A DNA stretch of 64,000 nucleotides from Flavobacterium johnsoniae UW101. Its GTDB lineage: Bacteria > Bacteroidota > Bacteroidia > Flavobacteriales > Flavobacteriaceae. Position numbers and translations under genes: made by a program. Where the stretch lies: the NCBI RefSeq assembly GCF_000016645.1, contig NC_009441.1, positions 5,766,001 through 5,830,000 of the forward strand, in the 5' to 3' direction. Every line of letters begins with the position of its first letter. The stretch's first letter is position 1. The notes under the pieces are model-generated. The model was given only the letters and a program-made list of their open reading frames with translations, searched no databases and was not told the DNA's origin. Of this stretch, positions 1 through 7,900 are shown piece after piece.

Positions 1-606
1 CCTTCTGACGAATATAAGTTCATGATTTTACTTTCTCCTGCAAAAGCATATTACGGAGGCGAAGTAAAAGTTATTATTGCTGAGCATTACAGCCGCGCTG
101 CAAATGGCGGAATTGGTGCTGCAAAAGCTGCAGGAAACTATGCTGCACAGTTTTACCCAACTAATTTAGCAAACAAAGATGGTTTCCAGCAAGTTATCTG
201 GACTGACGATGCAACTCATACAAAGTTAGAAGAAGCTGGAACAATGAATGTTTTCTTCAGAATTAACGATACTTTATTAACTGCGCCGACAAGCGAAAGA
301 ATTTTAGATGGTGTTACCAGAAAAAGTTTAATTGCTATGGCAGAAAAAGAAGGATTAAATGTTGAAGTTCGCCCTGTAATTGTTTCAGAATTAGTAGAAG
401 CTGCTAAAAACGGATCTTTAAAAGAAATTTTCGGAGCTGGTACTGCCGCTGTTATCAGCGTTATTAAAGGCTTCTCATACAAAGATGAGTATTTTGAATT
501 AACTCCAATCGAGAATTCATATGCTTCATTCTTAAAAGAAAAATTAACAAGTCTTCAAAACAAACTTTCTGAAGATACTTACGGATGGACAGTTAAAGTT
601 CAATAA
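1..606 (+). CDS. ilvE: Branched-chain amino acid aminotransferase, 3' part (5' end outside window)
   Basis: The frame is open from base 1 (reading P-S-D-E-Y-K-F before the first internal Met at 22), so the gene starts upstream of the window. This is the C-terminal ~200 residues of a fold-type IV PLP enzyme that interconverts Leu/Ile/Val and their 2-oxo acids in the cytoplasm. Recognisable parts are the R-A-A-N-G-G-I-G-A-A-K-A-A-G-N-Y stretch, the conserved E-x-G-T-M-N-V-F-F segment, and the F-G-A-G-T-A-A-V-I-S phosphate-binding region near the end. The catalytic lysine lies upstream of the visible part or near its edge. The gene ends just before a strong hairpin terminator shared with the convergent gene. 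The family call is confident. Confidence 0.93.
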   Translation, partial: PSDEYKFMILLSPAKAYYGGEVKVIIAEHYSRAANGGIGAAKAAGNYAAQFYPTNLANKDGFQQVIWTDDATHTKLEEAGTMNVFFRINDTLLTAPTSERILDGVTRKSLIAMAEKEGLNVEVRPVIVSELVEAAKNGSLKEIFGAGTAAVISVIKGFSYKDEYFELTPIENSYASFLKEKLTSLQNKLSEDTYGWTVKVQ

Positions 607-627
607 TCCATAATTAGTTTAAAATAT

Positions 628-666
628 AAACCCGACAGATTTTAAAAAATTTGTCGGGTTTATTTT
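628..666. terminator. Bidirectional intrinsic terminator
   Basis: The arms AAACCCGACA (628-637) and TGTCGGGTTT (652-661) pair around an A/T-rich loop. A T run follows on the plus strand, and an A run precedes on the other side. It separates ilvE from the convergent immunity-like gene, whose last codons overlap the right arm. Confidence 0.85.
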
Positions 667-1025
667 TCTTTATAATTATCATATTCCCAATCAAAATATT
701 TTTTAAGTTTCTCTACGCACAAAGACCAGCTATCATCTTGGCATGATGCAATTATTTCTTCCAAAGAATTCCAAATTTGACCGAAGTCGTATCTTTCAAC
801 TATTAGCAATGGTCGACGTGTAGCTATTATTCCCTTTTCTCTAAGCAAAAGCTGAAATCCCTGAGGAGTAACTAAATTGAATGTAAACCCATCACTTCCT
901 TTTTTATTTTTTATACCAATTTCTAAATTAATCAGCTCTGAGACAACTTCCTCATTTTCTGGCTGCCATTTACGTAAATTTATAAAACCACCTACACAAG
1001 CTGAATAAAGTGCTAATTTTATCAT
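660..1025 (-). CDS. Imm8-like immunity protein (orphan)
   Basis: This 121-residue cytosolic protein resembles the Imm8 family of polymorphic-toxin immunity proteins. The visible hallmarks are a central F-x-F-x-L-V-T-P-Q-G-F segment (about residues 48-58), a following L-L-I-V-E-R-Y-D-F strand, and a C-terminal S-W-x-x-C-V-E-K-L-x-x-Y-F-D-W-E-Y-D stretch. Imm8 proteins are thought to bind and neutralise a cognate secreted toxin domain. No toxin, Rhs or effector gene is adjacent: upstream is another small gene of the same kind and downstream is ilvE. It therefore looks like an orphan immunity gene, perhaps retained against toxins of kin. It probably forms one transcript with the gene at 1029-1406, since the gap is 3 bp. 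Family assignment is by motif memory only. Confidence 0.6.
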   Translation of the reverse strand: MIKLALYSACVGGFINLRKWQPENEEVVSELINLEIGIKNKKGSDGFTFNLVTPQGFQLLLREKGIIATRRPLLIVERYDFGQIWNSLEEIIASCQDDSWSLCVEKLKKYFDWEYDNYKEK

Positions 1026-1028
1026 ATA

Positions 1029-1406
1029 TTATATATTTTCATTTAGATATTGCAACGGAATTGGAGAATAAACTAGGGTATCACCGTCCTCATCCCTTTT
1101 CAATATAACACAAAATGCAACTCCATTTGTATGATCCCCTTTAGGTATAGGAAAAACCATTGGAAGGCAACGTAGATTTTCATCCCCATGAAATTCTTTT
1201 TTAAAATGTTTTTTAGCCTTCGCAACAGTTTTATCTATCAAAGAAAAAGTTTCCGATAAATCTCCTGCAATATGATGATTATACTCTTCATTCTGATAAT
1301 ATTTTTCCTTTAATTTTTCCTTATATTCATCTACAGTCAAAAAACAAAATTCCCAATCCAAAGGAAAAAGACCATAACCAAGGTTATATACGTATAATTT
1401 ACTCAT
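1029..1406 (-). CDS. Hypothetical small protein, possibly a second immunity protein
   Basis: I do not recognise the family. The 125-residue product is charged and soluble, with no signal peptide or membrane segment. It opens with an aromatic stretch (Y-V-Y-N-L-G-Y-G-L-F-P-L-D-W-E-F) and has a Lys/Glu-rich middle likely to be helical. It ends 3 bp before the Imm8-like gene, so the two are probably co-transcribed from upstream of 1406. Small acidic-to-neutral orphan proteins packed together like this are typical of immunity-gene arrays, which is the only basis for a functional guess. The 200 bp upstream (1407-1606) are A/T-rich and hold no other gene I can see. Confidence 0.45.
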   Translation of the reverse strand: MSKLYVYNLGYGLFPLDWEFCFLTVDEYKEKLKEKYYQNEEYNHHIAGDLSETFSLIDKTVAKAKKHFKKEFHGDENLRCLPMVFPIPKGDHTNGVAFCVILKRDEDGDTLVYSPIPLQYLNENI

Positions 1407-1606
1407 CGAATCAATTTTAACAAAAAGCTATTTTTTATAGGACTAAAAAACCATTTAATCCTTCCTAATTGGCATAGCTAAAAATCTTTAAAATAAGAGA
1501 TTAATCCTACAAATATATAACTTAAATAACAAACTACTTCGAGTAATATCAATTTTGTACTTATCATTATATAGAATCACTATTATAAAATTCTATATCA
1601 TTAAAT

Positions 1607-1648
1607 AAAAAGCCCTTAATAAATTACATCATTAAGGGTCTTATTTTT
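1607..1648 (-). terminator. Terminator of the pyrophosphohydrolase gene
   Basis: The arms AGCCCTTAAT (1611-1620) and ATTAAGGGTC (1631-1640) form a hairpin. Read on the minus strand it is followed by a T-rich tract, placing it just downstream of the gene at 1662-2042. Confidence 0.75.
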
Positions 1649-1661
1649 ACGAAATACTAAA

Positions 1662-2042
1662 TTACAACAACTTCGAAAAATCCGGTTTAAAATAATTCGG
1701 TCCTTTCATTACTTTTCCGTCTTCACGATAAATAGGCTGTCCGTCCTCACCTAATTTACTCATATTACTGCGTTGGATTTCATCAAATACAGCTTCAATT
1801 TTATCCTGTAAGCCATGTTCAATGATAGTACCGCATAAAATGTACATCATATCTCCAAGAGCATCAGCAATTTCAACTAAATCATTATTTTTAACCGCTT
1901 CCAGATATTCTTCGTTTTCTTCTTTCATTAAATTATAACGAAGCAGTTTTTTAGTTTCTCCCAAATCAGCAATTGGAGTCTGGCTGTGGCCTATTTTAAA
2001 AGCAGTATGAAATTCAGTAACTGCATCAAGTTGTTTTTTCAT
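1662..2042 (-). CDS. MazG-like nucleoside triphosphate pyrophosphohydrolase
   Basis: The 126-residue product belongs to the all-alpha NTP pyrophosphohydrolase superfamily (MazG / PRA-PH / dUTPase-like), which hydrolyses (d)NTPs to monophosphate and pyrophosphate, often as house-cleaning. The metal-binding pattern is visible: E-E-N-E-E-Y (about residues 41-46) followed by E-I-A-D-A-L-G-D-M-M-Y (about 57-67), matching the family's ExxE...ExxD arrangement. The C-terminus carries a short P-N-Y-F-x-P-D segment typical of the single-domain DR2231-like subgroup. The exact substrate cannot be read from sequence. It is monocistronic, with its own terminator. Confidence 0.8.
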   Translation of the reverse strand: MKKQLDAVTEFHTAFKIGHSQTPIADLGETKKLLRYNLMKEENEEYLEAVKNNDLVEIADALGDMMYILCGTIIEHGLQDKIEAVFDEIQRSNMSKLGEDGQPIYREDGKVMKGPNYFKPDFSKLL

Positions 2043-2124
2043 GTTTTTATTCTATTAAATGAGACGGCAAATTAGCAGCAAATCGTATACAATTCTCTAA
2101 ATTTGTCAAAAATAATTTTTAACT

Positions 2125-2313
2125 ATGTTTAGTCAGGGACAATTAATATTCGGAGTCTGTTTTTTTATTGCATTTGTAATCGTTATGATTTTTGCTTACC
2201 GCAGAGATCTTAAACTTCATAAAGTTTTTTACAAAGGAAATTATAAGGTATTATTAGTATTTCTGCTTTTTATTGCTCTTTTGTTTGTCATCAAAATATT
2301 TTTAAAAAGATAA
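2125..2313 (+). CDS. Small two-helix membrane protein of unknown function
   Basis: The product is 62 residues with two hydrophobic helices (about residues 7-25 and 42-58), separated by a basic loop containing Arg and Lys residues. This is an inner-membrane hairpin with no recognisable motif. It lies between the pyrophosphohydrolase (divergent) and the SRPBCC protein. Short two-helix proteins of this sort are common and poorly characterised in Flavobacterium. Plausible start ATG with an A/T-rich leader; the coding call rests on good hydrophobic periodicity and compact placement rather than on family recognition. Confidence 0.55.
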   Translation: MFSQGQLIFGVCFFIAFVIVMIFAYRRDLKLHKVFYKGNYKVLLVFLLFIALLFVIKIFLKR

Positions 2314-2387
2314 CAATCTATTATTTAATTTTTAGTTATTAGTTTAGTCTCCCAATAAAATTTATAACTTTACGAAAAACCTGCACG

Positions 2388-3569
2388 ATGAAGATTTTAA
2401 AATACTTATTTCTTTTACTATTACTAAGTTTAGTTGCCCTTACCGTTTTTGTTGCTACCCAAAAAGGGATTTTTTCTGTAGAAAGAAGCAAAGTCATCAA
2501 TTCGCCAAAAGCTGCTGTATACAATTATGTAAATGATTTTAGAAATTACGAAGATTTTGAATCGTGGGCAGTTGAAGATCCAACACTACAATTTACTTTC
2601 CCAAATAAAACTTCCGGTAACGGAGGTTCTTTTTACTGGTCTGGCGAAGAAGGAACAGGAAACGCTGTTACCCTAAAAACAAAAGACGGAGAAAGCATTG
2701 AGCAAAAAATGAAATACGACGGTACAGAAGCTGATGTTACCTGGACTTTTAAAGATACTTTAGCAGGAAAAACAAAAGTTACCTGGAAAGCAAAAGGAAC
2801 AATGAGCTTTTTATTTAAAGTTTATGCAGCTTTAAACGGCGGTTCTGATAAAGTTATTGGAACTATTTATGAAAAGAGTCTTGCCAACATCGACAAGAAT
2901 CTGGATTACGAAACTAAAACATATGCCGTACAGGTAAACGGAGTAGTAAAGAAAACTGAAACTCCTTATATCAAACAGACTTTTACAAGTGAAATCCCAA
3001 AGATTAATAAAAATGCCCGAATTGTAATTCCAAAACTTATTCACTTTAGCGAAACTAACGGCTTAAGTACAAGCGGGAAACCCTTCATTATCTACCATAC
3101 TTATGACACTGCAAAAGGACTGGCGAAAATTTCTATTTGTTTACCAATAAACAAAGAAATTTCTATTAGTTCTGGAAGTGATATTTTATCTGGAAAACTA
3201 AATGCTTTTGATGCTGTAAAAACTACTTTAAAAGGCGACTACAGCCATACAAATGAAGCAATTGCAAAAACAACAGCTTATATTAACAATGAAAAAATAA
3301 TCCCTGAATTAAGCTGGTCGCATCTGGAAGTTTTAGAAGCAAGCAGACTAGATGTAAAAAGTCCATCTAAATTAATTACAGATATTTATTTCCCAATTAA
3401 ACCAAAAGTGGTTCCTGCTGCGGTTACCACACCAGATTACTCAACAGAGACAGGAACCGAAACTGCTCCGGCAAAACCAGCGGTGCAAAAACCTGTTACA
3501 CAAAAGCCAGCAGCACCTGCAGCGGCTACTCCAGCCGCAAAACCAGAAGAAGAACAGTCTGAATTTTAA
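2388..3569 (+). CDS. Membrane-anchored SRPBCC domain plus GyrI-like domain protein
   Basis: The 393-residue product starts with one hydrophobic helix (about 4-23) that is either a membrane anchor or a signal peptide. Residues ~35-180 look like an SRPBCC / polyketide-cyclase (START-like) ligand-binding domain, opening with the typical V-E-R-S-K-V-I-N-S-P-K-A-A-V-Y-N-Y-V strand-helix. Residues ~215-345 resemble a GyrI-like / AraC effector-binding domain. The last ~45 residues are Ala/Pro/Lys-rich, with V-Q-K-P-x-x-Q-K-P repeats, and are probably disordered or a periplasmic spacer. Pairing of SRPBCC and GyrI-like folds suggests small-hydrophobic-molecule binding; the ligand is unknown. It stands alone, 75 bp before the sigma-factor gene. 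Confidence 0.7.
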   Translation: MKILKYLFLLLLLSLVALTVFVATQKGIFSVERSKVINSPKAAVYNYVNDFRNYEDFESWAVEDPTLQFTFPNKTSGNGGSFYWSGEEGTGNAVTLKTKDGESIEQKMKYDGTEADVTWTFKDTLAGKTKVTWKAKGTMSFLFKVYAALNGGSDKVIGTIYEKSLANIDKNLDYETKTYAVQVNGVVKKTETPYIKQTFTSEIPKINKNARIVIPKLIHFSETNGLSTSGKPFIIYHTYDTAKGLAKISICLPINKEISISSGSDILSGKLNAFDAVKTTLKGDYSHTNEAIAKTTAYINNEKIIPELSWSHLEVLEASRLDVKSPSKLITDIYFPIKPKVVPAAVTTPDYSTETGTETAPAKPAVQKPVTQKPAAPAAATPAAKPEEEQSEF

Positions 3570-3644
3570 TTTTTTTTAAGGTTGATTAAACCTTTTGTAT
3601 AAATTGTATTCTAACTGATTATAAAGTTTGATAAATCAAGAAGT

Positions 3645-4187
3645 TTGATCGACGAGAAGGAATTTATACAACAATTATTAGATCCTAAAACGCAGAACAC
3701 AGCGTTTCAAAAACTTATATCTGATTATCAAAAACCTTTGTATTCTCATATTCGAAACATTGTTTTGAATCATGATGATACAGATGATGTTTTGCAGAAT
3801 ACTTTCGTAAAGGTATTTCAGTACTTAAAAAACTTTAAGGGAGAAAGTAAACTTTTCTCGTGGATGTATCGAATTGCAACAAACGAAGCGTTGACTTTTT
3901 TAAATCAAAAAGCAAAATTAAAAGGCATAACTTCTGAAGATTTACAAAATAAAACTATCGACAATTTAAAGTCTGATGTTTATTTTGACGGCGATGAAAT
4001 CCAGATCAAACTTCAAAAAGCAATTGTTACACTGCCCGAAAAGCAGCAATTGGTTTTTAAAATGAAATATTTCGAAGAATTAAAATACGAAGAAATCGCA
4101 GAAATTTTAGGAACGTCAGTTGGCGCCTTAAAAGCATCTTACCACCATGCGGTAAAAAAAATTGAATTATATGTTACGTCAAATTAA
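3645..4187 (+). CDS. ECF-family RNA polymerase sigma factor
   Basis: This 180-residue sigma-70 family protein has region 2 (D-D-T-D-D-V-L-Q-N-T-F-V-K-V-F, about residues 45-60, then the S-W-M-Y-R-I-A-T-N-E-A core) and region 4 (L-P-E-K-Q-Q-L-V-F-K-M-K-Y-F and an E-E-I-A-E-I-L-G-T-S helix-turn-helix). The frame is open upstream to 3612 without an ATG, so TTG at 3645 is taken as the start. It heads a tight set with the anti-sigma-like protein at 4221 and the periplasmic protein at 4654. This is the classical layout in which an envelope signal releases the sigma factor. The regulon cannot be deduced here. Confidence 0.88.
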   Translation: MIDEKEFIQQLLDPKTQNTAFQKLISDYQKPLYSHIRNIVLNHDDTDDVLQNTFVKVFQYLKNFKGESKLFSWMYRIATNEALTFLNQKAKLKGITSEDLQNKTIDNLKSDVYFDGDEIQIKLQKAIVTLPEKQQLVFKMKYFEELKYEEIAEILGTSVGALKASYHHAVKKIELYVTSN

Positions 4188-4220
4188 ACCTTTTATAGCT
4201 AATATTATCTTATAGACATT

Positions 4221-4634
4221 ATGAAAGAATTTAAATTAGAAAACGAACCGAAAATAACAGCTGGATTTAAAACTCCAGATCATTATTTTGATACTTTTTC
4301 GGCAAAAGTTTTAGAACAGATAAATGAAAGAGAAGTAAAAGTAATTCCTCTTTATAAACGAAAAAAAGTCATTTCGATCGCAGCGGCGGCCGCAATATTT
4401 ATTGCCTTTATGATTCCAACTGCGAACCATTATTATAAAGCATCAAAAGAACTCGACGAAGCAACTTTAGAAACTTACCTTGCTTATCAGTCAAATTTAA
4501 ATCAATACGATTTAATTAAAGAATTAGACACAAAAGACATTGACAAACTAAATAAAAATGTTGCATTAGAAGAAGAAACCTTAGAGGATATTTTAGCAAC
4601 AAATCCAAATATTGAAAATTTAATTTCTGAATAA
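4221..4634 (+). CDS. Single-pass membrane protein, putative anti-sigma factor
   Basis: The product is 137 residues. The N-terminal ~48 residues are cytosolic and charged, then a helix at about 49-68 (I-S-I-A-A-A-A-A-I-F-I-A-F-M) crosses the membrane, and an acidic tail faces the periplasm. It begins with a K-T-P-D-H-Y-F-D-T-F segment, common in Flavobacterium proteins encoded just after ECF sigma genes. No zinc-binding HxxxCxxC anti-sigma motif is present. The anti-sigma role is inferred from topology and from its position 33 bp after the sigma gene, with the sensor-like gene following 19 bp later. Confidence 0.65.
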   Translation: MKEFKLENEPKITAGFKTPDHYFDTFSAKVLEQINEREVKVIPLYKRKKVISIAAAAAIFIAFMIPTANHYYKASKELDEATLETYLAYQSNLNQYDLIKELDTKDIDKLNKNVALEEETLEDILATNPNIENLISE

Positions 4635-4653
4635 AAAACAAAATTATATAAAT

Positions 4654-5112
4654 ATGAAAATCAAAAATATATTAACGGTAGTTCTGTTTTTAGCGACTTT
4701 ATCATTTTATGCTCAAAGTGATAAAATCGATGAAAAGCGAGAAAAAGTTAAAGCGTTTAAAGTTTCATTTTTGACAACAGAACTTGAGCTTACTTCGACA
4801 GAAGCAGAAAAATTCTGGCCAATTTACAATGCATACGATGACAAACAGTTTGAACTGCGTCATGATAAAATGAAAACGTATCTGCGTAAACTGGATGATG
4901 ATAATTTGAATTCTCTTTCAGAAAAAGAAGCGGTAGTATTGCTGTCACAAATTGAAAGCACAGACAAAGAATTATATCTTTTACGCGAAAAATTCATGTC
5001 AAACCTAAAAAAGGTGCTTCCAGCAAAAAAGATATTAAAGCTTAAAAAATCTGAAGATGATTTTAATCGAAAATTGCTAAAGCAATACCGAGATAAAGCA
5101 GGCAAAAATTAA
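4654..5112 (+). CDS. Periplasmic Spy/CpxP-like sensor partner of the ECF sigma system
   Basis: This 152-residue protein has a clear signal peptide (cleavage after S-F-Y-A, about residue 20). The mature part is highly charged and helical, with E-L-E-L-T-S-T-E-A-E-K-F-W-P-I-Y near residue 48. This Sec-exported Lys/Glu-rich helical layout resembles the proteins annotated in Flavobacterium as sensors of ECF-type sigma factors, and more distantly Spy/CpxP. Spy-like proteins bind misfolded proteins or metals in the periplasm. Here it would report envelope state to the membrane anti-sigma encoded just upstream. It is the last gene of the trio and is followed by a strong terminator. Confidence 0.68.
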   Translation: MKIKNILTVVLFLATLSFYAQSDKIDEKREKVKAFKVSFLTTELELTSTEAEKFWPIYNAYDDKQFELRHDKMKTYLRKLDDDNLNSLSEKEAVVLLSQIESTDKELYLLREKFMSNLKKVLPAKKILKLKKSEDDFNRKLLKQYRDKAGKN

Positions 5113-5137
5113 TTGTCATTACAATACAACAGCGATA

Positions 5138-5186
5138 AGAACCCTATATAATAATACTTACTTTATTATTTAGGGTTCTTGTTTTT
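5138..5186. terminator. Bidirectional terminator between convergent genes
   Basis: AGAACCCTA on the left pairs with TAGGGTTCT on the right, with AATAATA/TATTATT-like inner pairing and a long T run after the right arm. It closes the sigma operon and abuts the stop of the minus-strand gene at 5187. Confidence 0.85.
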
Positions 5187-6248
5187 TTATTTAAAGTTAA
5201 GACGGACAACTTTGTTATATCCGGCTGCAATTGCAGTATTTCTATTTACGAAACGAATCGTAAAAAACTTTGAATCAGTAGAAAGCTGTGTCCAGTTTTC
5301 TCCTCCATTTTGAGAATATTGTATCCCCTCAGAACCTACGCAAATGATTTCTCTTCCATTTCCTCCCGGAACATACTGCACACATGATGCGTAACCAAAG
5401 CCCATTTCCTGCCCTATCAGCTCCCAGGTTTTTCCGCCGTCTTTAGTAAAAGCTTTATTATTAATTTTACTATTTGGTTTATCGTAATCTCCTCCTGCAA
5501 TAAATCCCTGCTTAGAATCGTAAAAATCTGCTGTAAAAATACCAGTCATTTGTTTGCCCTGAACAATTGGAGTTTCAACCACTTTCCATGTTTTTGCTTT
5601 ATCAGGAGAATAAAAAACACGTGCTTTTTTTCCGCCCGAAACCAGCCAGGTATCGTTTCCTTTTATCACTATATTGGTATTACTTGCAGCAAAAGCGGCT
5701 TCACCGACTGCATTAGTCGGCAGTTTATCTGACAATAATTTTGTCCAGGTTTCACCCCCATCGCGAGTTACAATTACTGAAAAAGTATCTTCTGTTGGAT
5801 CGCCAATAGCAATTCCTTCCTTATCGTTCCAAAACTGCATACTGTCGTAAAACACCTTTGGGTTAACTTCTTTATAAACCAATTTAACTTTATGATCTTT
5901 TTTGGAAACAGAATATAGGAGTGCAGGATTTGCGACACTCAGCAAAAAAATATCTTTAGAAGTTTGTGCAATGCTTCTAAATTCTAATTTAAGCGTATCA
6001 CGGTAAATGTGCTCTTCAAATTTTTCTTTTTTATCTAAATCATAAAATCCAAAACGAGAGTTATCTCCGCCATACCAAACTTTATTTTTGTCTATTACAA
6101 TTGCTCTTATACTAATTCTATCATTAAACAAAGTATCAATTGTCATAGAGGTAAATCCGCCGTAAAATGCTTTTTTACTATTGTAATTAAATGAAGTAAA
6201 AGACATTAACAAAACAAAAAGACCACAAAATAAAATCAGTTTTTTCAT
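5187..6248 (-). CDS. Exported BNR/Ycf48-like beta-propeller protein
   Basis: The start is placed at 6248 because M-K-K-L-I-L-F-C-G-L-F-V-L-L begins a canonical signal peptide; an alternative ATG at 6269 adds seven residues. The mature protein contains Asp-box/BNR motifs of the form T-R-D-G-G-E-T-W-T and S-x-D-x-G-K-T-W repeated along its length (four to five copies), predicting a beta-propeller. Related proteins are often labelled oxidoreductase or photosystem assembly (Ycf48-like) by transfer, but catalytic residues are not evident. A role in assembling or stabilising an envelope protein is as likely as enzymatic function. It is monocistronic. Confidence 0.72.
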   Translation of the reverse strand: MKKLILFCGLFVLLMSFTSFNYNSKKAFYGGFTSMTIDTLFNDRISIRAIVIDKNKVWYGGDNSRFGFYDLDKKEKFEEHIYRDTLKLEFRSIAQTSKDIFLLSVANPALLYSVSKKDHKVKLVYKEVNPKVFYDSMQFWNDKEGIAIGDPTEDTFSVIVTRDGGETWTKLLSDKLPTNAVGEAAFAASNTNIVIKGNDTWLVSGGKKARVFYSPDKAKTWKVVETPIVQGKQMTGIFTADFYDSKQGFIAGGDYDKPNSKINNKAFTKDGGKTWELIGQEMGFGYASCVQYVPGGNGREIICVGSEGIQYSQNGGENWTQLSTDSKFFTIRFVNRNTAIAAGYNKVVRLNFK

Positions 6249-6487
6249 ATAAATTAAAATTTGTTTCATGCTAAAATACGATTATTTATAACATCTCAAA
6301 TAGGTTTCCTTTTTTTTCAGAAAATAATAATTTTCAGACCTTATTTGTTCAATAAAATCAAGCTCAAAATTCAACAAATCAATAACATATTAAAAACATG
6401 ATAGTTAACACCACAAAAGTCTATAGATAAAATTGTGGCACAGTAATTGGATATCTCCTAATACAAATAATTTAATATGATTTTATC

Positions 6488-7765
6488 ATGAAAACGAAAT
6501 TACTTTTAATAGCCTTTACAGCATTAGTTTTTGGTTCTTGTGCCGCACAAAATCAAACTACGGTGTATGCAAAAAATTCAGATATAAGCGATAATTTAGA
6601 TTTAAGAGCCGTTGCTTCTATGTTTGGTGAATCTGCAAATCTTCAGGATTTTGAAAGAAGATTAAACGATCCTAAATATCAAATTTCTAACCTTGACTTA
6701 AACGGTGATGACCAGGTAGATTATTTACGTGTAATCGAATCTGTAGAAGACAGAACTCACGTTGTAATTATACAAGCGGTTTTAGATCGTGATGTGTATC
6801 AGGACGTAGCTACAATTGATGTAGAAAGAGACAACTACAACAAAGTAAGTGTTCAGGTTGTAGGTAATACCTATTTATATGGTGATAATTACATCTACGA
6901 ACCTGTTTACAGTGTTGCTCCGGTAATTTATACTTCATTTTGGGTTACAAATTACAGACCTTATTATTCTACATGGTATTGGGGATATTACCCAACTTAT
7001 TACACAGCGTGGAGACCTTATCCTGTTTACAGATACAGAAATAACATAAATGTGTGTATTAATGTTCATAACAGCTATAACTATGTAAATACAAGAAGAA
7101 GCTACAGAGCTCCTGTTATTTATGAAACAAGACGTACATATGGTTACGAAAGAATGAGACCAAACTACAGCTTTGCTGACAGACACTCAAATGTAAGCAA
7201 CAGATATGACTTAGATCAAAGAAGAGTTGCCAGCAGAGACCTAAACAGAACTCAAAATACGTACAACTATAACAGATCTAACTCAGGAAGAGTTTCTGCA
7301 GAAAACAGAAATTATACTGATAACAGATCAACAAGTAACAGAAGTTATAATAATACAAATCGTGTAACCAGCAGAGAAAATTCTGCGGCTGTAAACACAC
7401 CAAGAACTGATAATACTCCAAGAGCAGATTACGGAAGAAATAATTCTAATGCAACTGCGCCAAGAGGAAATTCAGAAAACAGAAATTACACTAACAGAAC
7501 ATCTTCATCAGCAAGTGAATCGCCAAGAAGTTATTCTGAAAACAGAAACACTAACAGATCTTCATCTGCTGCACCAGTTCAAAGATCAGAATCTCCAAGA
7601 AGCTATTCTGAAAGCAGAGGAAATTCTGAAAACAGATCAAATGCATCAAGATCTCAAAATATGCAGCGTTCTGAATCTCCTCGTGCAAGCCAGGAGTCAA
7701 GAGGAAACAGCCAGCCGCAAAGAGAAAGCGGTTCTAGTTCTAGAGGAGGCGGGAGAAGAGGATAA
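6488..7765 (+). CDS. Lipoprotein with Tyr-rich middle and Ser/Arg/Asn-rich repetitive tail
   Basis: The 425-residue product has a lipoprotein signal (F-G-S-C, lipid Cys at about residue 18). Residues ~30-125 form a folded domain containing a D-L-N-G-D-D-Q-V-D-Y-L-R-V segment, which reads like an EF-hand/calcium-loop strand. Residues ~130-200 are exceptionally Tyr/Trp/Pro-rich. From about 200 to the end the sequence is low-complexity Ser/Arg/Asn, with repeated S-P-R-S-Y-S-E-N-R-style units and a Gly/Arg terminus. The tail is probably disordered and basic, suited to surface or nucleic-acid/polysaccharide contact. I do not know the function. An overlapping frame at 7449-7790 is a low-complexity artefact. 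It is followed by a terminator. Confidence 0.7.
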   Translation: MKTKLLLIAFTALVFGSCAAQNQTTVYAKNSDISDNLDLRAVASMFGESANLQDFERRLNDPKYQISNLDLNGDDQVDYLRVIESVEDRTHVVIIQAVLDRDVYQDVATIDVERDNYNKVSVQVVGNTYLYGDNYIYEPVYSVAPVIYTSFWVTNYRPYYSTWYWGYYPTYYTAWRPYPVYRYRNNINVCINVHNSYNYVNTRRSYRAPVIYETRRTYGYERMRPNYSFADRHSNVSNRYDLDQRRVASRDLNRTQNTYNYNRSNSGRVSAENRNYTDNRSTSNRSYNNTNRVTSRENSAAVNTPRTDNTPRADYGRNNSNATAPRGNSENRNYTNRTSSSASESPRSYSENRNTNRSSSAAPVQRSESPRSYSESRGNSENRSNASRSQNMQRSESPRASQESRGNSQPQRESGSSSRGGGRRG

Positions 7766-7793
7766 TAAATATATTTCAATTTTTACTTAAAAT

Positions 7794-7828
7794 TAAAAGC
7801 ACAATTTGGGGATTGTGCTTTTTTTTAT
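7794..7828 (+). terminator. Intrinsic terminator
   Basis: AAAAGCACAAT pairs with GATTGTGCTTTT, followed by a run of T, just after the Ser/Arg-rich lipoprotein gene. Confidence 0.85.
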
Positions 7829-7842
7829 CTTTTTAATTATTA

Positions 7843-7875
7843 TTGTCGCTAATTTGTTTTAAAACAGTAAATTTG
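7843..7875 (+). promoter_or_regulatory. Putative promoter of kup
   Basis: TAAATTTG at 7868-7875 fits the Bacteroidota -7 consensus TAnnTTTG, and a TTG at 7843-7845 lies 22 bp upstream in the -33 position. The kup ATG follows 25 bp later. Confidence 0.55.
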
Positions 7876-7900
7876 CAACCGTCTTTTATTAAAAATATAC

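Noticed and set aside
7449..7790. A 113-residue frame overlapping the Ser/Arg-rich lipoprotein gene on the same strand
   Set aside because: It is the out-of-frame reading of the low-complexity repeat; composition mirrors the repeat and no start context supports it.
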